Positions 1-11,071 are shown, numbered from the stretch's first letter. The stretch is 40,557 bases of DNA from Acanthaster planci (GCF_001949145.1 NW_019091395.1:871693-912249); one strand, 5' to 3'. Notes: generated by a model from the letters alone, not told the origin. Numbers and translations: made by a program.

Positions 1-579
1 AGGGGACTTGTGACTGGTCTTGTGAGAAGACTTGTAAAAGGACTTGTGATGGACTTGACTCCAACACTGATGTTGAGGATTGCTTTGGATGTCAGATCTT
101 TCAAGATTCTTTCAAGGGCCTGTACTTCAAAAGCGACTGCAGCAACCTGTGATTCATTTTGTCAAGTTGGGTCACATTATATTTTGCATACTACTGTTCA
201 CGGCAAATAGAAAGTTGACCCTTCAAATGGGAATGAGAAATTTTGCGTAAAAGAATACACATTTACATCCACATGTCATTAGCAAAAAATGTTCCCACTT
301 GTGTGTAAAGGCATAACAGTATTGCCCAACTGTGTTTAAAGGTGTTCTCTTACTCATGTGAAAAGGCTATGAAAAATATTTTCCCATGCTAAGTAATTGT
401 TTTCACATTTTGTGGCTTGAAAATGAAATTCCCGGGATGAGGAACAGTGGGAAAAGAACTTCCTACTCCCAGGTTACGTTTCAACTGCAAGGCACGATAC
501 TTGTATGGTATCTGAAACACAAATATTAAATTGTTCTATATATCAACATAAAGCAAATGCATCAGAAATGTGAACCAAC
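1..579. other. Non-coding, probably intron of the DCX gene
   Basis: No exon with agreeing phase is visible. The first 60 bases have a loose tandem repeat of a GACTTGTGA-like 9-11-mer. The rest is AT-rich. Confidence 0.5.
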
Positions 580-751
580 CGTTTGGGTCTCTGAATGGCT
601 CTCCAAAGGAAATCCAGACTTCTTGGTCATTCTTGAGAGCGTGGACGTCTGTGATCTCCTTGCCTTCACGGTCAAATATCTTGGTGACCACGGTGCTGAG
701 GGCTGTGGTGTTCTTTTCCACGCGGGCCCATCGAGTCAGCTCATCAAGCAG
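580..751 (-). CDS. DCX gene exon 13 (DCX domain 3, last exon seen)
   Basis: The acceptor TCATCTCAG is followed by LLDELTRWARVEKNTTALS, then TVVTKIFDREGKEITDVHAL and KNDQEVWISFGEPFRDPN. FDREGKEI and VWISFGEPF are standard DCX signatures. It ends in phase 1 at AAACG|GTTGGT, so at least one more exon must lie left of base 1 or in 1-579, where I found none. Confidence 0.85.
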
Positions 752-3700
752 CTGAGATGAGAAAAAAATTTTGAAGTAAATAATCCTACCAGGAAAATTG
801 GACCCTCAAAAATCCTGGCAGTAGGAGTCCAATCTTATCTGGTCTGAAAAACTATAATTTTCTTGACTTAAAGCAATATTACTAATTTTCAAAAGCAAAA
901 TGTTTTTCTGACCAAATCAAATAAGTGGCACCAGCACCATACAAATTCAGGAAAAGGCAAAATTTTGTACGTTTCTATTTTCAGAAAGACATCCGTAACT
1001 GGACATCACTTGACACCCTGCACACTAACCCTTTGATGCCGGTCTAACAACATTTTATTGTTTCCGATGGCCTTAATACCCTTTGCTGCAGCTGGAAAAA
1101 ATTGGTGACATCGATAATTTCTATCCCTTTTTTCTAGAAGGAGACTCAGAATAAAAATACTTTTCTTTGGATCTTCTAGTAATGACACAATAACAAACAC
1201 GTAACAATTACCCGCTGAAGAAGCAGACTATGGTCGTTGCCGATTCCTTTAGAGGCCTCCTTCAAGTTGAAAAACACTGTTTCTTCCCCTTCGCCTTGTC
1301 CATTCTCATACACCTTCCAGAAAAGAAAGTGACAAGTATTGCAAAACAATTCTTGCCTCAAACATTGGAACTTTAAAATCTGTTGAAAACAACTTCAAGT
1401 GAAGCATGACAACAAAAGTGAATACTATGTGGCAGAATTTTGCAGTACTCGAAAAGAAAAACAACAATTACAATGTCCCTTCTGGGACATCATAGCTGTT
1501 TTCATTTGACAGGACTACTTGATACCAATTTCACAGATTTGTCAGGAATGTGTCCAAATTTACTGGCTGTGGTGGCGTAATTTGTGGTTGAGGAGAGCTG
1601 CAGCCTCTAACTAGTGGCTTCCATTGCTGCATATGCTATCCTAAGCCACAGCTGTAACACTTGGACACAAAAGAAATGGCTATGCAGAATGGCCACCAGT
1701 AAAAAAGTCTTATTATTGTTAATTCCTGCTCCATGGCTTTTGGGACTGAATGGTTCTGGCTGGTTTCATCCTTTCCTTTCTCTCCCCCACCCATTCCCCA
1801 CCCATTCCCCACCCCATCTGACTCAACCATTCACCTTCAACCTGATGCCTTGCTGGCCCACCAGGCGATGTGACGAGTCAAACTCCTTGATATGCTGCAT
1901 GGTGTAGGTACATCCAGCACCCTGAGGAAGTGAAATATGACCAGATTTTGTTCCAAAATATATGTCTGTTTTGTTTTTTTCACGTGATTACTGTTAAGAC
2001 TGTGGGGGGCACTCAATTCTTGCCAAATATCCAGAAAAGAATAAAATGTTTCATTCTTAGTTAACTAGGTTCACATGTTCTAATATTTAATGACAGAGAG
2101 AGAATGCCTCCATTAGTAAGTTCAAGTCCCAACCAGGCAGCTTGTAAATTTCTTTCCCATGGGGTTTTGGTAAGTAGCTGATGAAAGGTAAACGTAATGT
2201 TTAACACACATGATAAAGTTCTTTGGCCATTTTGGCTCCTGAATATCTGCAAAGCAAGAAAAAAGAGGCCTTTTTGCAGTGTTACCATGGGGAGATAGTC
2301 CACAAAGTTCTATTTGGAAATGGTGCTGTGAGCAGGAAACTTGAATTTTTCCAAGTGTTTGTTGGTCTGGGTTGAAGATTTGAAAGTCTTTTGGAGTACG
2401 AGTCTTGATTAAGAAGGCGGTTTTCTTGTGAGGTAAGGAATGCCATGCAGTTCAATCAAACTTAAATTGCGGCAAGTCAGCCATGTTCTTTGCTAACTGC
2501 ACACTTGACAAACGGCCTCTCTTTGGCAATCTCCCGGTGCCGCACCGTATACTTAATGATGGTCAGGGTCCAAGACCAGGGTTTGCAACCAAACTTTTGT
2601 ACCATTCTTGATCAGGTGTCTTCTTTCAAAGAAAGATAAACTAAATGGTGCTCTTTCGTCATTGCTCTTTTGGAAATAACAACAAGAAAATCAGCTCAGC
2701 ATCATTTTTACAGAACGGACCAGCAACACATAATGAATTTCCCACCTCTTCCTCCATTGCCGATTCTGAGATCTCCTCCAAGATGTCCTGTAGCTTGCGT
2801 TTGGCCTCGCTGAACTCCGCAATGCCCTCCTCTGTCTGGGTGCCAAAATTGAGAGGGAAAAAACAACCAAGATGCTATTCAAAGCCTTCCATTGAGAGCA
2901 ACATTTCTGCATCATTAACGCATGCCACTGGACAAAATGATGTGTGATGAATTTTCAACATTTGTTGTAGCCAACACAACCATTCATACCAATTTTTTAA
3001 AAGATTTTTGTAGATTTATCGCAGCTATTTATGGTTTGATTTTTGGGTCAATCAAGGGTTTCAATTATATGAGTTACAAAGGTGGCTTTGTGCGTTCCGC
3101 TACGCAATATTTTCTGTTAAGCTAAGCAAAGAAACTGGGTCCTGGCCAATATGAATGATTCATAACGTAGCGCCTTTCCAAGCTATCTGGAAGTACATTT
3201 CATGTTGCCCTGTGGTTTAATAGTCAGCTATGACTTAATAATTCGATGTCCACTTGCAGCCCTGTAACAAAAGGATCCTAGAAACCTTGTCAATAAAAAC
3301 CCACTGTCTTTCACAGAAATTTCCAACATGAAAAACGCAGGTTAAAATATGTCAACCCTTGTTACCAAATGGAAAATCATCATCACTCAAGCCTTTGTTT
3401 CCTCTGTGAGACATGAACGTAAAGTTTCTTTTAGGGTACCAACAACATTCTTTCATTAGGCTGAAGTTGCCACCTAAATTAGAAACGGTTACTGAGGTCA
3501 GCACTCACAAAGGCCTTGCATGTATGCATGTGTTGAATGCCTCTTGGACCAGAAGGTGATCTTCCCTGCTAATATGCACGCATGCCTCTCCTTGAAGAAC
3601 CCTTGCGACACGCCCATGAGATTGCACAAGCGGCAGAGGTGATATTTGCAATACATCCACAGGGGAATCGCTCGTGTTTATGTTCCAAACATTCTCTTCT

Positions 3701-6700
3701 CCACAGGGCATATATGAAAATGTATCTCGTGACTACACCTACCTCCTGCAGTTCCTTCTGCAGTTCTTGCTCTGACTTGGACAGCACCTCGATCACGGTG
3801 ACCTGCTGCGTTTCGCCAGCCAGGCCGTGCTGCAGCTGCTTCTTGTAGGTGTTGGCGGCCTGCAGTTTCTGCTTACAGTGTTTGATAATGGTCTCCAGAA
3901 AGGCTACAAGAAAGGTCCAGACATCACATTAAAGGTGCAGTCCATCACTGAAATTTATCCAAAAAGTGACTGACTAAATTCTAGTTGAAACTCTTGGTTT
4001 AAAGATGGTTATGGGACTGTGAAATTATTCTTTCTGGTAAGAAGTCATTTTGAAGAACACAGTGAAAAAAAAAAGCCATTTTCAGCAATTTGTATCAGAT
4101 GCATTTTTAAAAAAGTGCCATATGAAGTGTACGCATGGCATAAAATGACATACATGTGCACACAGTTACTATCATTCATTGGTTCAGTACATGACATTGC
4201 GACAAGTGCTGGGACTAGCTATTATGATCACAAAGTTGTCAATATTTAACTAATCGAAAAGCATTGGCAAACACACGTCCTCTCTCTCTGACAGAGTAAC
4301 CTCTGACCTGACGTGGGCTCATGAAAGCAAGTCAGAAGGCCTGAAGTTCTGACCCCAACAGCAGTTCAAGTGTGTTTCTGAAGTCAGCTTTGACGTGACC
4401 AAAAACAACTCAAATGCCAACATGCAGTTATTCTTTGGCATAAGTTTTACCTTTGACACCTTTGGGGCTGAACCGTTCACCTTTGGAGATCCACACCGGG
4501 CCGTAGAGAGGGGTGGTGCTGCTCTGCAGACAACGATCCAAGAGGGGCACTACAGGGGTGCGAAAAGAACAAAGGCTTGTAAAAGGATGATACCACGAAA
4601 AATGTGTGCCTTTAAGGATGGACCGTGGTGAGAAAGCCTTAAGGTGAAAGGTCAGTATGGTGAACACTCAGTATTCATTCATGGTGTGCATGTGTAACGG
4701 GGAAAAATGGCACACTATGGGGAACTCGCAAACTAACAAAAAACTCTAACTAAACCAAGGATATTTGAGGGAAAAGTCACAGGGTCTGAATTAATAAGGA
4801 CTCAGACACCAATATTTGACTTCAAAAAAAGGACAAAGAAATAATTTATTAATGAAAAAATATTGGAAAATTGAAAAAAAAAAACCAAAAGGACTAAAAA
4901 ACACCCAAAGACTAAAACTTTAAAAGGACTAAAAACCAAAAGACTAAAAACCGAAACCCAACACAGCGTGTAAAATGGACCTCATGAGGAAAGTCTGACT
5001 TTCGATCACTGACTCACAGATGACTCACAGAAGACAGAACCTGACTCAAGCAGAAACACACACTCCAGTTAAGAGGAGCAAATGAACAGTGCTAGTGTCT
5101 CTGCTGGTCTGCTCTTCAAAACTAAATTCGGCCACAGCATGGGGTCAAGAAATATAGGTAGAAGCAAGGGCCAAAGTCAATAAACGGGGGATACACTAAC
5201 AGAAAAATCCAGGGGAACTCTGAACAAAAAACTGTACTTTTAGAGGGAAACTACTCCTATGAAAAGACGCTAACAAAAACTATAACAAATTTCTAGCTCT
5301 GCCACACATGTATTTGTACTACATGTACCATCAAAAACACACACACAAAGGAATTATCCTTGAGGACAGGCACAAAAAGAAACAGAACAATTTCCACTGG
5401 GTATTATCAGTTACATTTGTAGGGGAGTTATTTTGCATCCTGTAAAAGTATTAACAGTCAACTGCATTCAAGTTGCATTCAAGTAATGCAGAGAATACTT
5501 ATTTTTGAACGGATATTTAGCTAGCCGTGACTTACCATCATTAAGATCTGTCACCTCTGAGCCCGTCCAAGAATAGACAATCCTAGCTGGGGCAGTCAGC
5601 GCAAGACGTAATGTGCAGTCGTCAAGAAACTATATTTCCCGTCAGATAAAAAACAAAACAAAATGAATTGGTGCTTACGTATTAATATGAAGATGAACAA
5701 AGAAATTGACTGGAGGGGGATTTGAACCTGTGACCTCCAGAACACTGTACCAGTGCTTTACCAAGTCCGCAATCCAAAAATATTAAAAAACATTGTAAAT
5801 GGCCAGCCTGTCTTAAGCCATGACTTCAGGGTGAAACCAAATGTATCACCAACTTAACTGCCAAAACCACGTGCAGTATTCAGTCACAAGCTGGAACCTA
5901 CCCTGCCAAAGTTCTCAGCGGAGGCCGTGGTCTCAAACATCTCGGTGCCGTCTCCGTTGCGGAATATCATGACCCGACGCATTTTGGATTCCAGCATTTT
6001 CCTGGTGAAAACAGATGACAAATATGCAAGCTTCAAGAACAAAGGGAATTAATTTCGTCAACTACAATAGCACTACCGTTTAGGTGAAAAAATTTACTTA
6101 CCGTTTGCTACTTCCCACATTTGCATTTGCAGACTGAAAATGGATTGCTTAAATTTTAAGTTGAATTTACTTCATTACTGATATTAAATTATAAATTGAA
6201 AAAAAATCAAACCCTTCAGTAGCGCATAAAATATCAAACATTACAATTCTTATAAGATCCTTCTAAACCCAACCCCATCAGACATAATATGTCCCAAGTT
6301 GGGTGATTTATTTCACACAGGATTGCTGTGACAATGTGACGACTAAATGAGCACAGTTAGTTATTGATGTGGTACTGAATGGGTGTTACATTTTTTCAGG
6401 CCTAAGTTTGGCGTATCTGAGCCAAAGACATGCTCATTTCACTGTCGTGACTAGCACTGCGCACAACATTTTAACAATGGCACAGTTGTTTCAATAATAA
6501 CCTTGTTGGGTTCAGCATGGTTAGGGTTAAAGCTGGAGTTTCTCTAGGCCTTTTCACACTACAGCGTTTCAACCCAGGTTGAACTCAACCATGGGCAAGC
6601 CCATGGCCGCCCTGGGTTGAAAATTAAAATTTTCAACCCTGCATTCAACCCAGCATTGTTTCACACTTGTTTCATGTGAATTGAGCTTATTGGGGCGAGT

Positions 6701-9700
6701 TCGACCCAGAAATGAGCACAAACAAATTTCAACCCGGGTTGAAAACCTCAACCCTGGTCCAGAGCAGGGTTGAGCTCAACCCGGGCTGAAGTCAATCTCG
6801 GGGTTGACACTGGATTGAAAATTTTCACGTGTGAATCGCCACCAGTTTTCAACTCTGCTTTAACCCTGTGCCAACCCCGAGATTTGTCTAGTGTGAAAAG
6901 GCCTTCTGATTCTAGGGAGAAGCCAAATATGACAAACCTTACCTCATTCTCTTGGATAAAGCAGACTTGGTTCTCTTCTTAGTTTCTACAGGAAGAACAA
7001 CACCGTTCATCGTCCAGTTGGCGTACAGTTTCTTGTGAGCGTCACCTGCCAAAAGGAAAGTCAAAGAAGATTTACTTCAATCCTGAAAGCGCTCGGGTTC
7101 TCACAGCAGAATCTGCCCCAACATTCTCAATCGTTCTCTGCGTATTGTCTACACCAACCTTGGTATGCATGTAAAGAAATTCATTATGAGTATGTCTTTC
7201 AAAGTTTTGATGCAATCTGACACTGGGTTTTATTGTTATGGTCATTTCTACCTCACACCTTCAAAGGTGTATTGAACATTGGTAAACATTAACATTTTTG
7301 GCAGGCCTGTATTGGAAAAAAGGGCAATTTGTGAGAATGGCACATCAAATTTTAATAAATTTTAAAAAGGCCTGTTTGAAAATCAAAGAATTGGTTCTCA
7401 ACATTCCACAGGGAAGGCTCAAACTGACAAACCTTTGACATTAGTAGTGGGGTCCTTGTAGGGTTCTCCGCATGAGATGAAGACCTCTGAGTCCTTGGGA
7501 ATTTCTTCTGGGTATTTCACCTCTGTCCCGTCTGACAGGAAAATCCGTCGGGCGGCAAACTGTAGGCCCAGCTTGATGGTGCAGGCTTCCAGGAACTGTA
7601 ACCCCAAATAAGACCTGGCATCTCTCAGTACACTTGCAGGGCTTGGATTTTATTCTTGAAGGGGCACCTGACTAAGCCCACCGTCATCTCATTGGTGGGT
7701 TGTCGATCACGTGTCACTGACTTTATAATAGTGCGACCATTGAACACATCCATTAAATACGCCAGTGGACTACACATGCAAAAGGCAGCTGAAGCTTTTC
7801 ACACAGGCAAAGAATGCTGTGCCACATCTATGACACAGTGACACAGTGGTGGCTCTTTGCGAAAGTGGCTCCGAGCATGAGAAAAAAATAATGATGTGCT
7901 ATTATGCCAAACTGAGAAAATACAACAAAGACCAAGAGGTAAGGATAAATTATTTGGTCAGAGACTCAATGTTCCGTTTCACTAAGAGGTTTTTTCGATG
8001 AGTGACGTTCGGTTTCAAACTTGAACAGAAAAACGTATAACTGAACGACATCTTCCCTGGTTGACATCACGGAGACAGCACCCTCGGTTGTCCATTAAGG
8101 GTTGGAAATTGCAAATGTTTAAAAGAATGCACTTTTTTAATTCATAAAATCCCTGATGGATGACAGTTTTCATAAAATGAAAGAAAAGAAGAACAAGGTA
8201 CCCCAAAAGGGTGGACCCTTTTCACTTTTACCGTTTTCATAGAGTGAGCAGTGACTCTCACGGCATCAGTCTGCACTCCGTTCTTGTAGACAGTGGCTCT
8301 GATGACCTGAGGCTGCTGTCGGTACAGGGCTCGGACTCGTCGTGATCGCTGTGAGGCTGTAGCAGTGGAAGACCCAGACTTACTACTCCAAGGTCTAGAC
8401 AGACAGATAGACAGACAGAGAGAGGGAACAACAGCTCTTATGAAACACCAACAAACAAACAAATGTGACATAAATTTACCTTCACTGAAAGAACTTAAAA
8501 TGTGATGGTGTGTCCAAAATGGAATGAATACTGGTGTGCCATTTTGACTAACACCAAAAGGCTCTAAAATCAAAAGCAAATCCCGGAATTACCACAAAGG
8601 TCAATGATTTTGGAGGAATTTTGATGGTCAGTAGTTGAATGGAACAACTCTCTAATGACCAACAATGAACTTATACACAGACGGCAATATTACACAAGTA
8701 TTTATAAACGGTAAAACTCTCAATGTCCGTGCTGAAGGCAATCACTGTTACCCCTACTATCCCGTTTGTGACTTCGTCACAAAGGTGGACGCGCCACGAT
8801 TTGCAGGCTCCCATTGGACGATCACTGAAGTGGTGCGTTAACTCCCAGTTCCATGTAAACGGCAATCAATGCATGCAACTCTGTGTGCAGTGCATGTGCA
8901 GTGAGAGTGGTTTAAACTGAAGTGACGTCACACTTACGAACCGGACAATGGAGACATTCATGAAATTATAAACCATCACTATTCCCTCAAGTGTATTGCA
9001 GCTGAATGTCATTTTGACACACAGCATTGGCTACTTCAAACAATCTGCCCTCACAAAGCTCTATCACTCCTGGCTCGGCACAGGCCAAAACTGGGAGTCA
9101 GGCACCCCAACCCTAATGGCCAGACATGAGTGGGTATCTCATGAATCACTTAGGGATATGAAGTTTAAATATGAAAACCCAGTATTCCAGCACAGAACAA
9201 ATTTGGCCATGTCTGTATCTTGTGTCTAAGACTACAGAAGTCTAGGGTATTTTGCCAAGAATAGACACAATGATAGCTATGAAAGTCCATTTCATACATG
9301 GCCTCTTAATTCCTACTCCAGTCAACTTTTTATCAACCTTTCAAATTGCTTTACATCTTGTCAGTCTTCCTATTATGATTTGATGTATGTTGCCAAAAAA
9401 ATTGACCTATAATTTTAATACACCAACCTTTTGGTTTTACAGATAGGTGCACTGATGTTGCCCAAAAATTTGACCTAAGTTTTGAATACACCAACCTTCT
9501 GATTTTCACACACTGGTGCACTCATGTTGCCCAAAAATTTGTCCTACATTTTGACTACACCAACTTTTTGGTTTTACACACGGTGCACTCATGTTGCCAA
9601 AAATTTTGACCCAGATTTAAAAAAACCCCAACCTTTTGGTTTTATACACGGGTGCGCTCGTCGGTCGCAGCTTGGACCTCTGCCCGTCTCCCATCCTCCC

Positions 9701-11069
9701 CTGCTGTTTTGGCTCCGCCTCCTCCTCTTCCCCCATCCCTCCACTATCTACCATGAACTTGATGTCGATGCGTTTGCGTTCCCGGGCCGAGCTGCGGCCG
9801 GCTGCGGTAGCCGAGAATGGCCGGTGAGTCCTGGTGGGCCTGACAGACTGTAATGCGCTAGTGGTCGCCACAGCCTGGTCGCCGTGGGCCAGCTTTTGCA
9901 TGTAGGGGGACAGTGGCTTGGTGGGCCTGCTCAACCTGGAGGGCAAAGAAAAGGGTTGAGTCCACTACTACATGAAAAGCCTGTTTACATATCAATACAA
10001 AGACATGCAGACAGCATCGCAGATCAGTCTCCGATGATACGCAGTGTTATGGAAACACTTTACCTTTACTACCGCAAACATCAGCGCATACAGTCGGTAA
10101 AGTTGGATCCGGTTCAAATTAGCTGACTGCCTGCACCGAGTCACCACAGAAGGCCTACACAAACAAGTACCCTGGCACAGCAGGTGTAAAACAATGCCCC
10201 TCTCGCTTAGTACCACTCTTTTTTCCCATTTTTCCTTATTACGAACATAACCACAATTGTCAACAAAACTGCCAACCATCAGCAAAATACCTGTACATCA
10301 AACTGGAGTAGTAGTTTGGCTTCAAGAGGAGGTATTTCCATCTAACAGAGGCATTTTACGTGAATAGTTTTCGAGTTTCAGTTACCACATTGTTGAATTT
10401 TTTGGTAGAATGATATTGCACAGTGTCTCTTCTGCAGCTCTCTGTCTTGAAGTCTTGGGTGCCATCAGCATTTGTTGCATCCCCATGACAACTAAGCTCA
10501 ATACTGCTTTCATACATGTATACAGCTGTGGCTGAACATTTATATACGCTTGAGCAGGAAGCGTCTACGAACAACTTCCAAGACTGCCAATCCTTGACAA
10601 CTAGTTCCTTTCTGTAGCAAAACAGCCTGCACATCCACTTGATTTACAAGACCCTATAAATAAAGCGTTAAAGTAGATGTCCTAATTGATAAAGTACAGA
10701 AAAAGAGTAGTTGCCGGGAATAGATAGTCTTAAAAAATACAAGTTGCAGTATCTAGTCACTGAAAGAAATCAGCAACTTCAGCCAAGAATGAGATGTCTG
10801 GGACAAGTTTAATGTGGAATGATGCTGTCGGCAAGTGGTTCACAAATACTGGCTTGTTGCTAAGTACTACTATGTGCTGCTTACCTTTTCCGCGAGCCAG
10901 CAGCTTCCGCTTTCTTGAGTCCTTCCAAGTACTGAGCCACCAGCAGGTCCTCGTAGCTGATGGCGTCACTGGAGGAGCGGCTGTACTTAGTCCGCTCTGG
11001 GTGGTGTGTGCCATGGGCACTGATGGAATCAGAGATGCGTCCATCACCTTGAGTGCCTGTTGGTGCCAT
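580..11069 (-). CDS. Doublecortin-domain protein, DCDC1/DCDC5-like (13 exons, 3' end outside window)
   Basis: Thirteen minus-strand exons join without a frame break into 607 codons: 10885-11069, 9633-9935, 8232-8394, 7433-7595, 6943-7045, 5902-6001, 5536-5629, 4451-4549, 3743-3903, 2746-2835, 1835-1921, 1212-1313 and 580-751. Every junction has GT and AG and the phases agree. Three doublecortin (DCX) folds are visible: about residues 192-271 (VYKNG start, SDGTEV, VFISCGEPYKDP end), about 314-395 (VMIFRNGDG start, WTGSEV, VWISKGE end) and about 513-607 (VYENGQG start, FDREGKEI, VWISFGEPF end). A helical, charged stretch (about 404-487) lies between domains 2 and 3. DCX domains bind microtubules, and multi-DCX proteins of the DCDC1/DCDC5 type are linked to cytoskeleton and cilia; the role here is inferred from family only. 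The last exon ends in phase 1, so the gene runs off the left edge. The start at 11069 is the first ATG of the first recognised exon; an upstream exon is possible. Confidence 0.85.
1212..1313 (-). CDS. DCX gene exon 12 (DCX domain 3)
   Basis: This 102-bp, phase-0 exon encodes VYENGQGEGEETVFFNLKEA then SKGIGNDHSLLLQR, equivalent to the first strand-turn-helix of a DCX domain with a longer acidic hairpin. The acceptor is TTTCTGGAAG and the donor GCGG|GTAATT. Confidence 0.8.
1783..1820. repeat. C-rich tandem repeat in intron
   Basis: The motif CCCATTCCCCA recurs three times just beyond the donor of exon 11. Confidence 0.6.
1835..1921 (-). CDS. DCX gene exon 11
   Basis: This 87-bp, phase-0 exon encodes GAGCTYTMQHIKEFDSSHRL then VGQQGIRLK. 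Its last residues (IRLK) lead directly into VYENG of exon 12, so it contributes the first strand of DCX domain 3. The acceptor is CTTCCTCAG and the donor AAG|GTGAAT. Confidence 0.8.
2746..2835 (-). CDS. DCX gene exon 10 (acidic helix)
   Basis: This 90-bp, phase-0 exon encodes TEEGIAEFSEAKRKLQDI followed by LEEISESAMEEE. It continues the charged helical linker of exon 9. The acceptor is GGCACCCAG and the donor GAG|GTGGGA. Confidence 0.8.
3743..3903 (-). CDS. DCX gene exon 9 (coiled-coil linker)
   Basis: The exon reads FLETIIKHCKQKLQAANTYK, a Gln/Gly-containing turn, then VTVIEVLSKSEQELQKELQE. It is strongly helical with heptad-like Leu spacing. The donor GAG|GTAGGT ends the exon in phase 0. 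Confidence 0.85.
4451..4549 (-). CDS. DCX gene exon 8 (end of DCX domain 2)
   Basis: The acceptor CCCCTGTAG leads into PLLDRCLQSSTTPLYG and PVWISKGERFSPKGVK. VWISKGE matches the closing strand of DCX domains. The exon is 99 bp, phase 1 in and phase 1 out. Confidence 0.85.
4840..4965. repeat. A-rich low-complexity tract
   Basis: Repeated AAAGGACTAAAAAC-type motifs occur in the intron between exons 7 and 8. Confidence 0.5.
5536..5629 (-). CDS. DCX gene exon 7 (middle of DCX domain 2)
   Basis: The exon reads FLDDCTLRLALTAPARIV then YSWTGSEVTDLND, matching the helix and G-x-E-V turn of a DCX fold. The donor GATG|GTAAGT is near-perfect and ends in phase 1. Confidence 0.85.
5705..5770 (-). other. 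tRNA-like sequence (SINE head or tRNA pseudogene)
   Basis: On the minus strand an A-box-like TGGTAAAGCACTGG (5750-5763) is followed 21 bases later by a B-box-like GGTTCAAATCC (5718-5728), the order and spacing of a polymerase III internal promoter. The T-stem and acceptor stem do not pair well, so it is unlikely to be a working tRNA. It lies in the intron between exons 6 and 7. Confidence 0.4.
5902..6001 (-). CDS. DCX gene exon 6 (start of DCX domain 2)
   Basis: The acceptor TTCACCAG is followed by KMLESKMRRVMIFRNGDG and TEMFETTASAENFGR, the first strand and turn of the second DCX domain (RNGDG is a typical DCX motif). The exon ends in phase 0 at GCAGG|GTAGGT. Confidence 0.85.
6546..6904. 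mobile_element. MITE, 359 bp, 16-bp perfect terminal inverted repeats
   Basis: AGGCCTTTTCACACTA at 6546-6561 is exactly inverted at 6889-6904. Both ends are flanked by TCT, a likely 3-bp target duplication, which is the length known for PIF/Harbinger. The interior is full of CAACCC(G/A)GGTTGA palindromes and has no ORF. It is a non-autonomous DNA transposon in the DCX gene intron, close to exon 5. Confidence 0.8.
6943..7045 (-). CDS. DCX gene exon 5 (linker between DCX 1 and 2)
   Basis: The acceptor TTGGCAG leads into DAHKKLYANWTMNGVVLPVE and a basic tail (TKKRTKSALSKRM). The donor GAATGAG|GTAAGG is strong and ends in phase 2, which joins directly to exon 6 at 5902-6001. A 359-bp MITE (6546-6904) begins 38 bp past this donor. 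Confidence 0.8.
7433..7595 (-). CDS. DCX gene exon 4 (rest of DCX domain 1)
   Basis: The acceptor GGGTTACAG is followed by FLEACTIKLGLQFAARRIF, then LSDGTEVKYPEEIPKDSEVF and ISCGEPYKDPTT. These are the helix, the DG turn and the closing GEP(Y/F)xDP strand of a DCX domain. The exon ends in phase 1 at CAAAG|GTTTGT. Confidence 0.9.
8232..8394 (-). CDS. DCX gene exon 3 (start of DCX domain 1)
   Basis: The exon reads from RPWSSKSGSSTATASQ into the first strand of a DCX fold, VIRATVYKNGVQTDAVRV. It ends in phase 0 at AAAACG|GTAAAAG. The acceptor TCTGTCTAG is the end of a GACA/TCTG tetranucleotide repeat that supplies the whole polypyrimidine tract. Confidence 0.85.
8398..8425. repeat. GACA/GATA microsatellite
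   Basis: AGACAGACAGATAGACAGAC continues into AGAGAGAG. Read on the minus strand it is the pyrimidine tract before exon 3. Confidence 0.75.
8762..8944. mobile_element. Short inverted-repeat element, family M1 copy 1
   Basis: This 183-bp unit is about 80-85 percent similar by eye to 16559-16808. Its left end CCGTTTGTGACTTCGTCAC is imperfectly inverted at its right end (GTGACGTCACACTTACGAACC), so it is a MITE-like element. The middle holds GTGGTTTAAACTGAAG, an uninterrupted site that is split in copy 2. It lies in the intron between exons 2 and 3. Confidence 0.65.
9388..9660. repeat. 68-bp minisatellite, four copies, including a splice donor
   Basis: Units start at 9388, 9456, 9525 and 9592 (68, 69, 67 and 69 bp). 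The shared pattern is TGTTGCC, then an A/T-rich part, then CACCAACCTTTTGG and GGTGCACTCA. On the minus strand each unit carries the equivalent of the last coding bases of exon 2 and its donor (AAAAG|GTTGG). Confidence 0.8.
9633..9935 (-). CDS. DCX gene exon 2 (low-complexity linker)
   Basis: The acceptor CTCCAG is followed by GTTGAGC, and the frame continues from exon 1 as LSRPTKPLSPYMQKLAHGD. The exon is rich in Ser, Arg, Thr and Pro (RPTRTHRPFSATAAG) and has a short Glu run. I place the donor at AAAAG|GTTGGG because only that choice gives the phase-2 end needed to read exon 3; an earlier GT (after TSAP) would put exon 3 out of frame. The last 28 bases lie in the fourth copy of the 68-bp minisatellite at 9388-9660. 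Confidence 0.75.
10885..11069 (-). CDS. DCX gene exon 1 (N-terminus)
   Basis: This exon begins MAPTGTQGDGRISDS and contains a Ser/Arg-rich segment followed by an acidic helix (YEDLLVAQYLEGLKKAEAAG). The donor AAAAG|GTAAGC is near consensus and ends the exon in phase 2. The bases just before the ATG read AAACAG, so they could be a splice acceptor (an earlier exon would join in frame) or 5' UTR. No domain is recognised in this part. Confidence 0.75.
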
Positions 11070-11071
11070 CT

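Noticed and set aside
2061-2303. 80-codon minus-strand ORF with AAWLGLELTNGG
   Set aside because: Resembles the spurious ORFs found in tRNA-derived repeats; it fits no phase in the DCX gene and no domain is seen.
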